NCBI GenBank assembly: GCA_030762935.1
Contig: CM060888.1
Location: 115,889,468 to 115,953,467, forward strand
Direction: 5' to 3'
From: Hymenopus coronatus
Taxonomy: Eukaryota > Arthropoda > Insecta > Mantodea > Hymenopodidae
Length of the DNA stretch: 64,000 nucleotides
The notes under the pieces were generated by a model. That model had not been told where the DNA came from. It saw only the letters and a program-made list of their open reading frames with translations, and ran no database searches. This document shows positions 23,182-35,364 of this stretch, piece by piece. Each line of letters opens with the position of its first letter. Position 1 is the stretch's first letter. The position numbers and the translations under genes were made by a program.

Positions 23182-23258
23182 ATTTTTGTTCAAGGTGCGT
23201 AAAAAGATCAAATTTTTGGGTGCATTACAGCTCTTCCTTTATAAATAAGCAGAAAGTG
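23182..23258 (-). repeat. PAL850 old host copy, second part
   Basis: AAATTTTTGGGTGCATTACA, then CTTCCTTTATAAATAAGCAG and AGAAAGT, is the decayed palindromic end expected for the host at 21693. Confidence 0.75.
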
Positions 23259-23259
23259 A

Positions 23260-23905
23260 ACGATAAGTAAAAAATGTGGCAAATAAAAGACCTGCAACTT
23301 TCAAACTTAAGCAGCACTCTAATAAAAGAGTTTAAATAAAAGGGCGATATTTTTGCTGTTCTTTCGGAAGAGAAAATTCCAGTGCTGCTAAGCACCTCTT
23401 CTGTAATCCGTTAGGTATTATTGCATTCAAAAGTAAATACATAGTCTTCATCGCTCATGTATCTACTTTTCATACACAAAAGATCACGAGCGCTTCACCG
23501 TGAATTTCTCATCTTCTCAGATGAAGCAGTCAATTTAGAAACCTGGGCTACTCTTTGAAATGTAATAGAAGTCGCCTTCCAGCTGAGGTTTTAAATTAAC
23601 AGATTTGCCTGCAGAGAGAAGCACTGGGAGATGACTATTTGAACTACTTTCTGTAGAGGAAGGTAGTCAAGACAGCAGTGAGAGTCTTTGTTCCTCTTTT
23701 AGTAGCCTTAAAATGAACTTCAAGCGCGGTTGTAAGTTTTCAACATTACTACTAATATATCAACAATATTACTACTTCCTTTTGCCAAAAATTCCATAAT
23801 CCTGTAGGAAATATGTGACAATGTCGTCTGAGAACCCGTTGAATCCCGATATTCAATAGAAATTATGCTGTAAATACCAATATGATTCGTACAATAATAC
23901 ATTAT
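23260..23905. other. Unassigned DNA
   Basis: No repeat, ORF or RNA recognised. Confidence 0.35.
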
Positions 23906-23908
23906 TTC

Positions 23909-24147
23909 CGGCCGTGAGACCACTTGCCTCTCACCTAGACGGCCGTGTTCGATCCCAAGCGACCGCATGTGAGATTTGTGGTGGACAAAGCGGCGCTGGG
24001 GCAGGTTTTCTCTGGGTACTCCGGTTTCCCCCGCCATCGCATTCCACCGGTGCTCCATCATCATTCATGTATCATCAGTGTCACCGCCTGCGGTGCCATA
24101 AGTATTTAAAGCGGGCGTTAAACACTACCAAAAAAAAAAAAAAAAAA
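23909..24147 (+). repeat. SINE S2, full length with oligo-A tail
   Basis: The tRNA-like head includes CTCACCTAGACGGCCGTGTT and the B box GTTCGATCCC. The body has GTGAGATTTGTGGTGGACAA and CCGCCATCGCATTCCACCGG, and ends GGGCGTTAAACACTACC plus about 18 A. The ORFs on both strands are products of this SINE. Other copies are at 25541, 45724 and 54495. Confidence 0.9.
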
Positions 24148-24536
24148 CAATATTTCTATTGCTAAATACTTTGATAATGTAAGATCTAATAGCCTCTGTG
24201 GTATAGGAATGCACAATACCAAGGTATTTTTAAATGTTCTATAATTTATTATTTGTGTCATATACACTTATACTTCTAGACTCTGTGGAGCATAGAGAAT
24301 AATTCTGGTTAAAGAAAAATTCCCCGCCCTAGCTCGGAAGGGAATTTCACATGTCATGCAGAATCGCAACCGTGGAAGGAGTCAAGGAGGAGTCAACCGC
24401 GACATCCAATAGCAGACGCGTTATGGAAACAGAAGGAAGGCGCAGTAATATAAACACATGATGGAGTAGATATGTTTAACACAATATGTAATAATCACTA
24501 ACGAACTCTTTAAAAATATACAATTAGAAAGAAAGA

Positions 24537-24995
24537 CTTATATTTTCAATTTAAAATTTAATAATGTACTGCTAACGTAATTATAATATATATAATGTGG
24601 GTACAAAAATACCCACTGTAAAGTTTACGACAGTTTACTCATCAGCTATATACCTATTGCATCGAATTGCAAGGTAAATAGACATTATGCACTTACGTTT
24701 AACCTAGGCCTAAAAAAGAGAAACTGAACATGAACTCCACTTTTATTGACGGCCGAAGGCCTCGTAACAACCGTCAATTATTTGCCGTCTTCGCGGAGTG
24801 AGAATTTTTATTCCAAAATGCACTGCATGTTCACATTTGCCATTTAGAAATATATAATATGTACTTATATTATTCATTTAATTAATATTTTTGTATACAG
24901 CTACATATATTAATAAGCTTATACAGTGTCAGTTTTCTGCAACATTGAATTGCAAAGTAAAGCTTCGTTATCTATTCTAAAGTAAAGGAAGGGGT
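24537..24995. repeat. Tandem duplication, unit 1 of 2 (about 460 bp)
   Basis: It shares with unit 2, in the same order: TAATTATAATATAT, ATAATGTGGGT, TGTAAAGTTTA, TCGAATTGCAA, GACGGCC, AGGCCTCGTAACAACCGTCA, TATTTGCCGT and TTTAGAAATATATAATATG. No ORF is conserved between the units. Confidence 0.85.
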
Positions 24996-25455
24996 GCATT
25001 TTCAACTTAAAATCTAAAAATATATATAATAGTATTTATAACATAATTATAATATGTATAATGTGGGTGTACACCTATAGTATTAAGTTATCCTGTAAAG
25101 TTTAAGTAAGTGAATAAATGATCAGCTACCTACTGGGTCGAATTGCAAAGCAAATAGCTATTATGCAGTTAGGGCCTCAAGGAGAAAGAACGTCAGTGCC
25201 ACTCTATTACTAACGGCCAAAGACCTCATAATGACCGTCAACTATTTGCCGTGATGGCGGAGTCAGAATGCACAATGTATTGCAGCCTCACATTTTTCAT
25301 TTAGAAATATATAATATGGATTTATATTTTTCATTTAATTTATATTTTTTAATACATTCGCATATTAATAAGTTTATAAATTATCACCATTCTGCAGTCT
25401 TGCATTGCGAACTAAATAACTCTTCATTATGCCGTCCAAATATTGCCAAACTGTT
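24996..25455. repeat. Tandem duplication, unit 2 of 2
   Basis: A diverged direct copy of 24537-24995, with many substitutions and small indels. It contains CTCATAATGACCGTCAACTA and TTTGCCGTGATGGCGGAGTC. The apparent 79-codon ORF at 25268-25507 is not preserved in unit 1. Confidence 0.85.
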
Positions 25456-25540
25456 TGAAAGCGAAACCAAAGCAACCTTTATTCCAGCTTTTAGAACAAG
25501 AAAATAAGTCTCAAATAGCAAATTATTCAATTATTGAATA

Positions 25541-25758
25541 CTTTTTTTGTAGTGTTTATCGCCCGCTTTAACTACTTATGGCACCGCAGGCGGTTACACT
25601 GATGATACAGGAATGATGATGGAGCACCGGTGGAATGAGATGGCAGGGGAAACCGGAGTACCCGGAGAAAACCTTCCCCAGCGCCGTTTTGTCCACCACA
25701 AATCTCACATGCGGTCGCTTGGGATCGAACCCCGGCCGTCTAGGTGAGAGGCGCGGCC
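25541..25758 (-). repeat. SINE S2 with exact 12-bp target duplication
   Basis: A minus-orientation copy running from CTTTTTTTGTAGTGTTTATC to GAGGCGCGGCC. AATTATTGAATA flanks both ends (25529-25540 and 25759-25770). The exact duplication shows a fairly recent retroposition. Confidence 0.95.
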
Positions 25759-26004
25759 AATTATTGAATAAGCAAAAAGTATTAAGTTTTCTGGGACTCC
25801 ACATTGATGAGTCTGAGGTGAGGCCCTAAGCCTTTGAAAGCTCGTCTTTTTTATAACACTCCAGTATTTTATCCCACAAAGTAGTAGCAAAAGAGCATTT
25901 AAAATTAATTAAAATTCCTAATGGAAGTGATAAGTTCTAACGTAAGTGAAATCTTTAATTTAGTTTTCCCGCGACTTTCATTTCTGGGTGATTAATAGAA
26001 CATT

Positions 26005-26292
26005 TCGAAAAATCTTGCATGTAAAGGTTCGTTTGGTGTGGAGGGCGTTTGCCTGAAAATCTTCTTGGGAGAAATGCAACTTAAATACCAAGTTTGCTGT
26101 TTAACCGACTTTTCATTTTTGAGTTATGTTGTACGCGCGCGAACACATGTAGACCTTTTCCTAATAAACTTTTTAATTCAAGGGACCTCAAAATATGCAT
26201 TTCAGGTGAAATATCGGTATAAAAGTTTTGGATAGAATACAATATCCTCTTTACTTACTATGTGCATTTTAGATACGTGCAGAGAAAGTAAT
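26005..26292 (-). repeat. PAL850 palindromic-half fragment
   Basis: It runs from CATTTCGAAAAATCTTGCAT through ACTTAAATACCAAGTTTGC, TTTTTGAGTTATG and TTTCAGGTGAAATATCGG to TACTATGTGC and GCAGAGAAAGT. The other two thirds are missing. Confidence 0.85.
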
Positions 26293-26299
26293 AAGTACA

Positions 26300-28330
26300 T
26301 TTAAGAGTCTGTAAAAATAATAATCAGTTGGTGTTTCCTGTTGATCAAAATTAACCAGCCGTCGCTAAATAAATAATAATTGAAATAAATGAATGAATAT
26401 GGTAGATGAAAGAAATGAGTGAAAATAAATTGCGCTCACACACACACACACACACACATAACTTATTTGTATAATTAAAGCCATATTCTTACTGCGTGAA
26501 ATGATTTAACAGATTTTTTTTTTTAGTGATCAAAATGTTGTAACAGCAATGGTTTTACATATCTTGTGTTTTTAAAGAAATTCATTTCAGTTACCTTTCG
26601 GCGAGAGTTTTGTTGGGAAAGGATATTTTTTGACAGTAGTTAATGGCAAAGGCATGCACTTTCACACTTGCAAATTTTCCTGTTTTTTAACAACAAAGTT
26701 TGTCTTCGTCAGATTGAAGAAATCTACTAACCATTTGATAACACTCATTTCGTCAAACAAATTTACTCTTAATGTGCACTTAAAAGCATTTCACCAATAA
26801 TGTCGACACATTTTTGCTGTTGTATTTATATGTGGAAGATAGTAAATAAATATTTCTTCTTGTATCCACATGTATTCAGTTGCTGAAGTCATTGTGCATA
26901 TAGCTGATTTGCGATAATGGCCGCAAGTAAGTTCTCTCTAAAAAGGGAACAGCAGAGTCCGTCGCTTCTTCTAATTGTACGTCCGTTTGACTTCTCCTAC
27001 GGTTGCAATTTTGCAGAAATTCGCAGCGGGAATCAAACTCGGAACTCCAGGTGAGAAGACAGCTAGCTGACCACTCGACATATAGACAGTCAAGAATAGG
27101 TTTTTTTTTTTTTTTTTTGCGGAAATGGTAAAGAACGTCATGTAAATGCAGCAGGTTGTCTTCTATTTATTACAATTATTGAAAATGACATTCTGTCAGT
27201 GTTTGGAGTACAGTTTGATGGTGATTCAATGTTTACGGAATTGGTCTAGCTTTCTATCTATTCATTATATTTGTATTGCTATGATTTTACTTAAAATCAA
27301 TATGTCTTATTTATAATTCCTAGCTTTGACGTAAAGTTTATTATAATCGGTAGTAATTAATATGAATGACTAATTGGAAGTAATTGGAAAACTTAAAAAA
27401 CTAAAGTAATTTAATGGGGAAAAAGTTCTACGCTTAACTTTTTATAAATGAAGTCCTTCGGTACGTATATAGATGAAATTTTAAGTGTTAATTCTCTATT
27501 GTCCTTCAAAGACTTTAATGAATGATTAATCAATAGAGACACTACTTCATTCATAAGAGTGCCTTAGAATCTATGAGTGTTTGGGAAATTCTAACATTCT
27601 AATTGCATTTATGCTACAATTTTTATTTTCTCAAGTGTAACGCTCCCGATGTCTTGTATTTCATATTATGAGAAAAGCATCACTACTATTATGTAGCCAA
27701 AAATCACAGGAAGCACGTATCTAATATCGCACAAATTAGAGGCTATCAGCCAGAACAGTAGCAGCGAAACGGAGAAAATAAATGTTTCTAAATGCGCGTA
27801 ATAATGGTTAACGAAACTACAACTGTGTATAGTATTAAAGTATGCATTACAAAGATTAATTCATAAAATAAGTTATTTGTGTGAACTATTTTCTTGCAAC
27901 ATAAATATAACACGCCAACGTTTCAGTGTTGATCCGTTGATTTGATATGCAAAACGCCAAGCAACCTAAACACAAAAGTTGTGATAGTAACGTAGCTGAA
28001 TGTTTTCTTTTATGATTTCAATAGCATTTCTCAGCTCAAATACCTGAGTCTCTTATTCGATGTCACTCTGTCACTAACCGCTTTGAGTTCATATTCAACG
28101 CTTATCATAACACATTTTCTTTTGGCTGACATCTTAAACCACAGTGACCAGCAGCAAAATTAAAATAACAGTGGGCAAGCAGTTAAAAGTTGTCACTTGT
28201 TATAATGGTAAATATTTCTTGGAATGCGGGGTGGAGGTTGAGGATTAACTGCATACATTTTTGTGTTGAAATTTAGGGTTGGGGCAAAAGAACATTACCA
28301 ACTGTCGCGGCAATATTCAACGCGATTTCA
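26300..28330. other. Unassigned DNA with small repeats
   Basis: A (CA)n tract at about 26437-26459 and a T run at about 27103-27118. A tRNA-like minus-strand remnant at 27025-27085 is listed separately. Otherwise nothing is recognised. Confidence 0.35.
27025..27085 (-). repeat. tRNA-like remnant
   Basis: On the minus strand GTGGTCAGCTAGCTGTCTTC is followed by GAGTTTGATTCCCGCTGCG, which resembles A and B boxes at the right spacing. The acceptor is not closed. Probably a SINE head. Confidence 0.4.
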
Positions 28331-28338
28331 TTCGTTTA

Positions 28339-29305
28339 ACTTTCACGTACTATGTACATAGTGTATAGAGAAGGTATTGCATTCCACCCAAGATTTCACT
28401 GGAAAAGACGTTTTAGGTTCTCTTGTACACTAAAAAAGTATTTTGTGTGTCCTCTGTCTGTGTTCATGTGCCTGTGAACACGATAACTAAAAAACGAAAA
28501 GTCGATAAAATACCAAACTGGGTTCGACACGAAGATTTTGAGAAAAATCTACCACCCCAAACTACCCTTTACATGGATATTTTTCGAAAATGTTATTTTC
28601 TCAAAAATGGATCTAACAAATTTTGATTAAAATACCGCATATTAAAGATATTGATATGGCAAATAAAATGTACATCTTCAATTTTCTGGCCTCTAAAGAC
28701 CTGTTTATTCTGAACGAATTTTGCTGAATTTTGTATAGCTGTAAACCGTAAGAGATAGACAAAAGCTTAGGTATTGCACAAAAATGTAGATACGTTAAAA
28801 ACACTATTTATGTATATAGGTTGTTTTTTTTTCGTGGAATTGGCCATTATTGAGATATTTCTTTTTATTTGTTTCAGATTTAAAATATCTAAACTTTTTT
28901 CACGCGGAGAGTTGTAAACTCCTGGCCCTGCATAGAAACGAATTTCAACCACATGGCAACCGGCTTTTAAAAGATTTGACTATGTTTTTAGCCTAGTGTA
29001 TTCCCTTATTTTCCTTCTACTTACAAGTAAAAGGAAGATAAAATTTAGAAGAAAATAGTACATTAAAACGAAACATAAATAAGTTTTCTACTTAGTACTT
29101 CCAAAATATGTCTTTATCGCTCGCATGGGAATAATACATGCAATAGTGCTTATGGGTACTCTACTTACAAGGAAGCAAGTATTTGAGACAATTTCTACTT
29201 ATGTTTGTCTTGATTATCATAAAGTATATAGAAGAATATGCTTTTTAACAATCATTTTTTTAACAGCGATGTAGAGAAAGTCAGGTGAATGGAACACATC
29301 AGACT
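28339..29305 (+). repeat. PAL850 copy with internal extra segment
   Basis: It starts ACTTTCACGTACTATGTACA, so one arm of the stem is shortened by deletion. It ends GTCAGGTGAATGGAACACAT. About 120 bp near 29030-29160 interrupts the CTTCTACTTACAAG block, which appears on both sides of the interruption. That fits an internal duplication or small insertion. Confidence 0.88.
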
Positions 29306-29309
29306 TCTA

Positions 29310-30200
29310 CTTTTTTGTCTCTCTGCGTTTTGGTTGGTTGATCCATTCTAGAGGGGCTTCCACACTGCAACCACCAGAAACGTATTGCACGTGAGACCTC
29401 AGTAGGATAAGATGATGTGAGAGTATTCGAAGGGCAGCCGAAACCGTAGAGCTTCCTAATAGAGTCCAAATAATTCTTCAACGCGGGGAGCACTAGGGAC
29501 TCGCGCCCGCCGTTTCAGTTAAACCGTGTTTCAATTTAGGAGGGCTATACTATTTTAATGACATTCTTAAGGAACTAAAGGTAAGTATCTGAATGTTTAT
29601 CGAATGCTCTTCGGGGCATTAACTTATAAATTTTGTTTACAGGAATTATATTTTATTTTTTCTCACTAATGAAACCTGTATTCATTAATTCTATGTATGG
29701 CTAGTTCTTTGCGTTATAACGTGGCTCGAAATTAGAAACTTATTTTGTTACAAGCATGTAGCACTATAACATCATCGTTACTGTGAAATGTTATTTCTAA
29801 TAACGAACACCTCTACAGGCATTATAACCACCATTAGCAACAAATGACTGTAGTAATGCGCTGAAACATTGGTTTCTCTTCTCCGCTGTGTTTCTTTTTC
29901 ACAGAACGTAATAGCTCCGACGCGAGGATGGTGTTTATCCAAAGTAAAAAGCAAGAGGAAGGAATTTTCGCAGGTTAGCGAACAAGATAAAAATATATAG
30001 GAGTAGCAGTGGCGGTAAGATACATCAGGATGCTTATCTTTTAATTCTTCATGGGGAATGTTGGGATGCGGCGCTGTGATCAAGGCTGGAGATAACACAA
30101 AGAGTACGTGCCGCACAAGTGCTTGTGTCCTTTTCATTGTTTTAGTCTATTTCTTCACCGCTTTTGCGTGAGCTGCAAAGAAATTCGTAGAACTTCACGA
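29310..30200. other. Unassigned DNA with a 119-codon minus ORF
   Basis: The ORF at 29778-30137 (minus) starts with a true ATG but shows no domain, signal or codon bias I can identify. I regard it as chance. Confidence 0.3.
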
Positions 30201-30205
30201 AAAAC

Positions 30206-30707
30206 TCTTCATTCACATTACTTTCTCTACATCGTTGTAACAAATTATTGTTAAAATGCATGTTGTTCTATCTACTTTATGATAATCCAAATAAATATTT
30301 GCCGAAATGATCTTATTGCTTGCTTCCTTGTAAGTTGAAGGAAAATAAGGGAGTGCAATAGGCTAAAACGAATGTCAAATCTCTTAAAAGCTGGTTGTCG
30401 TGTGGTTGAAATCCGTTTCTATGCAGGGCCAGGAGTTTACAGCTTTCCGTGTGAGAAAGGCTTAAGTTTTTTAAATGTGAAATATCTCAGAAATGGTCAA
30501 TTGCACGAAAAAAAGTATAGGACATAAATCGTGTGTTGTAACGTGATCTATATTTTGGTTTAGTAAGTTTCTGTCTATCTCTTACATTTTATCAGTTACT
30601 GAAAATTTAGCAAAATTTATTCCGAATAAAAAGGTCTTTAGAGGCTATTCCCAGAAAATGCAAGATATATATTTTGTAGATTAGATGTATTATACATTTT
30701 ATTTGCA
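30206..30707 (-). repeat. PAL850 fragment lacking the palindromic end
   Basis: It runs from CTTCATTCACATTACTTTCT through TTGCTTCCTTGTAAGTTGAA and TTATCAGTTACTGAAAATTT to ATTATACATTTTATTTGC, then stops. Confidence 0.85.
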
Positions 30708-30794
30708 TACTTGAGGAGAAAAAAATAGGAGACATTACTTATTGACTAACCCTCGTACTATTACTAAAAGCGTGAGTGAATTAAGGTAAATGAC

Positions 30795-30870
30795 TTCGCG
30801 GTAACTTGTAAAACCCACATTCGGAAGTCCGCGGTTCAAATCGCGTTAAGACGCGACTGTGACTCTGTTT
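30795..30870 (+). repeat. tRNA-like SINE head remnant
   Basis: CGGAAGTCCGCGGTTCAAAT gives a T-arm-like hairpin and B box. The A-box region CTTCGCGGTAACTTGTAAAA is degenerate. A T-rich stretch follows. Confidence 0.4.
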
Positions 30871-31429
30871 TTTTTATTTTTTTCTCTTTCTTCCAGTTTT
30901 TACTCAGTTCTCATTACTACAAAATACCGGAAAGTGCTCTAAAAAGCTGGAATCTTTCCCTCTCAAAATTCCTTTCTGAAATGTCATTTAATTTCCTATA
31001 TCATCAGTGGTACTGTTGTGGTGACATATGCAGTAAAAATGATTATTGGATTGTGTTTTGCACATAATCTGTTGCTCTTTGTTTTCCGATCTTGACCATA
31101 CAAAGGGAATTTGATCATTTGCTGAGTCAATAACGTTTAAGTAGGTTTTTGCTAAATATACTCTTGGAATGCATAACTAAAGTATATTTACAATCATGAG
31201 ATTAAAACACCAATACTGTTCTGTGGTCAGAGTATTTTGAGCCACTGGAAGAGGGCGATAAGAACGTCGAGTGGCTGCACGGCAGCTACTACGTACAGCG
31301 ACACACGATACCATCTTGGGTAGAATATCTATTTCTTAGCTTTGCCCTTTCGGCTGTCCCAAAAGACTATGACCAAAGAACATTGCCAAAGCGAGTAAAC
31401 CTTATTTCTTCCCTCTAACTACTATTTTT

Positions 31430-32234
31430 ACTGTCTCTACCCGTACTAATTAATGTACCTAGATACTGAAAATATTATATTCCACCAAAAATGCGATACC
31501 GAGAATATACCATGTTTTGTAGTCTCCTGAACCCAAAAACGCATTTTTAAAAAAAGGTTTGTGTGGTGTGTGTAAACAGCATAACTCGAAAACAAATAGT
31601 TAAATACCAAACACTAACTTCAGTATTTTTCAAGGATGCAATACGAGTATTTTCGAGAAAATTTCCCTACCCCAACTACCCTTTAAATGGAGCATTATTG
31701 GACATTTTTTGGCTCTAACGATTTTGATTGAAACATCATATGTTTTAAATGTTTTGTTCCTAAATGAAATGTATATTCTAAATTTTCTGGGAATAGACAC
31801 TGAGATCCTGTTCGTGGTGGATGATTTTTGCATAACTGATAACCAATAGAAGATGGACAATATCTAATTACATAAAAATGCAGCTTTCGCTAAAACACAC
31901 AATTTTATGTTATACGTTTTTTGTAGAATAAACCATTTATGAGAGATTCCTAGTTATTACTTTTTATTTTAAAATATGTTTACACTTGGTCAAGCAAAGA
32001 AAACACTATATTAACCCATTACACATCGAGGTGCTCTTGAATATTTTGACAATCGTTATAGCCTAATGTATTCTCTCATTCCTGCGTATCTATTAGGAAG
32101 TATGTAATACAATTATTTTTGCAAATGTCTATATATGGATATACGTGAACTAGATAGAAGAGAAAAGCTTTTGTAAGAATAGTTGTGTTGCAAAACTGCC
32201 AGAGAAGGTTATGTGAATGTAACACATCAACACT
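31430..32234 (+). repeat. PAL850 full but diverged copy
   Basis: It starts ACTGTCTCTACCCGTACTAA, keeps AAAAATGCGATACCGAGA and the GGCTCTAACGATTTTGATTG block, and ends TTATGTGAATGTAACACATC. Confidence 0.85.
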
Positions 32235-32239
32235 TTTAT

Positions 32240-33520
32240 TGTTTATTTTATTATCTAATGCTCATGGCATTAACTAATTAAATAGTAGTTTCTGACATTA
32301 ACTATTCACTTTTTACTAGGTAATGGTATAATTAATTCCTGATTTTGTATATTTCATTTCGATTATGTATACAAAATTCAGTGTTGTACCATCATTGAAA
32401 AGTGCATTGCAATTTATCAGCTACCTTGCAGTGAAAACTCAATACGAGTGTTTCTCAATGGCCCATGTGTATTAAAATTAAATAAATTTGACTATGTTAT
32501 TTGATATTTACCGATAACAGGACAGAAAATGTAATTTTTAATGCCCAGGATATTAATCCGCCACTGAGTCCGTTACGTAATCTTAAAACATTAAAGAACT
32601 ACGTGATTAGAAAATGAGATTTCGCAAGCAGCGGGGATCTTACTTTTTAAGAAGTGTAAGGAAAAATGCAAGTCAACACAGCATGAGTATATTGCGGCGA
32701 AGACAAAAGACTTGAATGATCGATGATGGGACCTCAAGGTAGGAATCGATTTTAATCGAAAACACCTTTAACGCCGCCTCCACTAAAGCGTCGTTGGAGG
32801 TCTCTCTTGGTGACGACACCTGGACCTTGTTCTACTGGTCATCTTCAGTTTCCAAATGAACACCTTAGGGAGGGTGAAGGGTGCAGGGAATTAGTGACCA
32901 CAAAACGTAGACGCCATGTTAACGGGTCACAGACATCTGATCCTTGTCTAGCTTCGCCATTCTACGTCCTAGTAACTCAAGCAGGGTTAGCTAACTACTG
33001 CATCCTCTCCGACAATATATAACTCCAGTTTGGGAAGAAATATGAAAAGATGATAATCATTTTAAAAATTCCTTGTAGAATACGTGAACATCCTATCAAG
33101 TTATGCATCTAAGTTGCCGTTCATTTTAATGTTCTATTATGTTTCGCTCTCTTCTAAAAATATGATGTGCATCTAAGTTGTCCACGGGCCCAAATTAGGA
33201 ATTGAAGACAAAATTGCATAAGAAAATAAATACTCTTCTGGTTGATTGAAAGCTGGAGCTACAAGAGAGTTGGAGGAATGAAATTATCTGGGTCTCCTAA
33301 ACGATATCAACCTTTGGCCAAGAGCTTGATGCAACTGATTAGCCAGCACACTACGAGGACAGAAGACATCCACTATGAAAGTCTGTGTGCTATGGAGTGT
33401 ATGAAGTTGCTCTAGAATCGAACTTAAGCTATCTGAAGTATCAACAGTATACGTAATTGAACCTCTGTATGCTGTTCAGGAGTGTTTTGCAGACGTTCTT
33501 TAACATGCTAGTAAATCTAG
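32240..33520. other. Unassigned DNA
   Basis: A 71-codon plus ORF at 32807-33022 lies in a locally GC-richer stretch (about 32750-33000) but shows no domain I recognise. It could be an unclassified repeat. Confidence 0.35.
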
Positions 33521-33524
33521 TGCC

Positions 33525-33645
33525 ATAGGGCTTTCGCTTTTAACCACACTTAAAAACCATCGGTCTGTATCAGGTTTGAACTCGCAATCTTGGGATCAGT
33601 AAACCAGCACCTAATGAACTGGGCCATCCAGACCGAGTCATCAAA
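33525..33645 (-). repeat. tRNA-like SINE remnant
   Basis: On the minus strand GGATGGCCCAGTTCATTAGG, then a B-box-like GAGTTCAAACCTGAT, then a short body ending in CACTAGATTTACTAGCATG. Only one copy is in the window. Confidence 0.5.
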
Positions 33646-34065
33646 CATAGAATCTACATCGAAGATAAAGCAAAAAATATCATTACCTCAGCTTAATTAA
33701 TTTATTTACACCATAATACTTTAGTAATTAAATCATAGTTTATAAAACTCTAAATTTCAACTAAATATTGTGAACTTTAGAGCTGTAATTGATTTTTGAC
33801 AAAATCCTAAGAATAGAGATACTCCAGTGGAAGGAAACAAATTCCTAGTAATATGGCTTTGCGTCCAAACAAGGATCTGTAAGAGGTCCAGGTAATAACT
33901 CTTGTTTTTCTATCAGTTTCTGGTTAATCAGACCAACTTTAATTAGTACCATTCCACATTTCGTTGTACAACAAAAAATATACAGGAAGTTGAACTGATA
34001 ATCGCTATAAGTTACATCGAAATTTGGCTCAACAATCGAATCCTTATATAAAGCTTTAAAAACAA

Positions 34066-34690
34066 AGCCATGCTCACATGACTCTCTCTATCCCCTACTA
34101 TACAAACTATTCTTACAAAATCTTATTATTCTAGTTATTTCTTGTTAACCCAGATAAACTTTCACTTTAGATTTCCGCATTGTTGTACATGATAGGTAAG
34201 GAGATATAGTTAGATTTTTAAAAGGTGTTGCTAAATGAACTCCATGTGTTTTGCACGGCTACGAAAGAAAGAAAAGAAATTACGACTTCTCCTTTGGAAG
34301 TTCGACTCAATATCAAGGAATATCTCAGAAATTGTAAACTCCACAAAAAGTAATTTGACTAAATTATGTGCTTTAACGAGATCTACTTTTTTCTGTGTAG
34401 TAGGATTAACCAGCTATGCAAAAGTCATTAAGAATGAAAACTTAACATTCATTCCCAGAAATTTCAAAATATACGTTCCATTTGCCAGAAAATTCTTGTA
34501 CATATGACATTTTAATCCAAATCTTAAGCAATTTTTGAGAACTTTTTTTTCAAATGTGTTTCATGTAAAACTTAGGTTGGAGTGCGGGATTCTTCAAAAT
34601 ATTTTTGCTGAGCTCCTGAAACATTCTGAAAAAACAGCAGATTTAGGGTTTAACGGATTTTTCGGCTTTGAGTTATGCCAGTTTTTTTAG
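34066..34690 (-). repeat. PAL850 fragment lacking the palindromic end
   Basis: It runs from CATGCTCACATGACTCTCTC through CCAGATAAACTTTCAC, GGAATATCTCAGAAATTG and TGTAAAACTTAGGTTGGAG to TTTGAGTTATGCCAG, where it stops just before the TG/CA tract. Confidence 0.8.
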
Positions 34691-34899
34691 TTCCGCCCTT
34701 TAAATTTTCACTGTCTAAAACAAACTCAAAACAATAAAGTCTAATCTTGATGAAGTAATTAATAATTATTTGCGCTTAGAAGAATTAAAAGGTGTTATCT
34801 TTAAACTGTTTAAACATTTCATGTTAATGATATTTTATTTTATGTTTTTATTTAGATTATATATTTTAATAACAATTATTGGGTAGAAGATTTAAACTT

Positions 34900-35145
34900 A
34901 ATTTATTCACCTATAGCACCATAGTCTATACACAGCTGCGCTAAGATTGCTAGTCTTCCTTGTCTCCAATTTTTGGTGGAGTTTCCGGTATTGGTGCTGA
35001 ATGGTATTTGGTTGAACTCAAGTAAAACCGAACCTGGTTGCCCTACTGTAAAACTCGCAAAGCTTAATACAAAGCGCAACCATAGCATAAGTAGCACCGA
35101 CCTTCCTTAAGCTTCGGCTTAAGCTTAAAATGTGAATCCGGCCCT
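34900..35145. repeat. Possible DNA-element end with GCTTAAG repeats
   Basis: TTAAGCTTCGGCTTAAGCTT at about 35109-35128 is a self-complementary block followed by GAATCCGGCCC. The segment before it is GC-richer and has a 64-codon ORF on the minus strand. No second end was found, so this is only suggestive. Confidence 0.3.
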
Positions 35146-35364
35146 TAGTTTGTAAAATATTTTGTCACAGGAGCCCAGTTGAATTAATATTTTATTTCAG
35201 TTGTATAGATATAACAATGACAGCCATTGTTGGTGACCAAAAAGCTTACCGAAGTAATAATGACAGTAAGTAAAATCTTAACATTACCTTTACGCAGTTT
35301 TATTTGCAACTTCTACGTTTCAGATTGTATCTATGGAAGGTAAAACAAAGTTATCTTTCTCTTT

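Noticed and set aside
23720..24165. 114-codon and 83-codon ORFs on opposite strands
   Set aside because: Both are inside SINE S2, whose other copies give the same partial peptides in unrelated contexts.
29778..30137. 119-codon minus ORF with an ATG start
   Set aside because: No domain, no neighbour support and no recognisable family; chance length for 64 kb of sequence.
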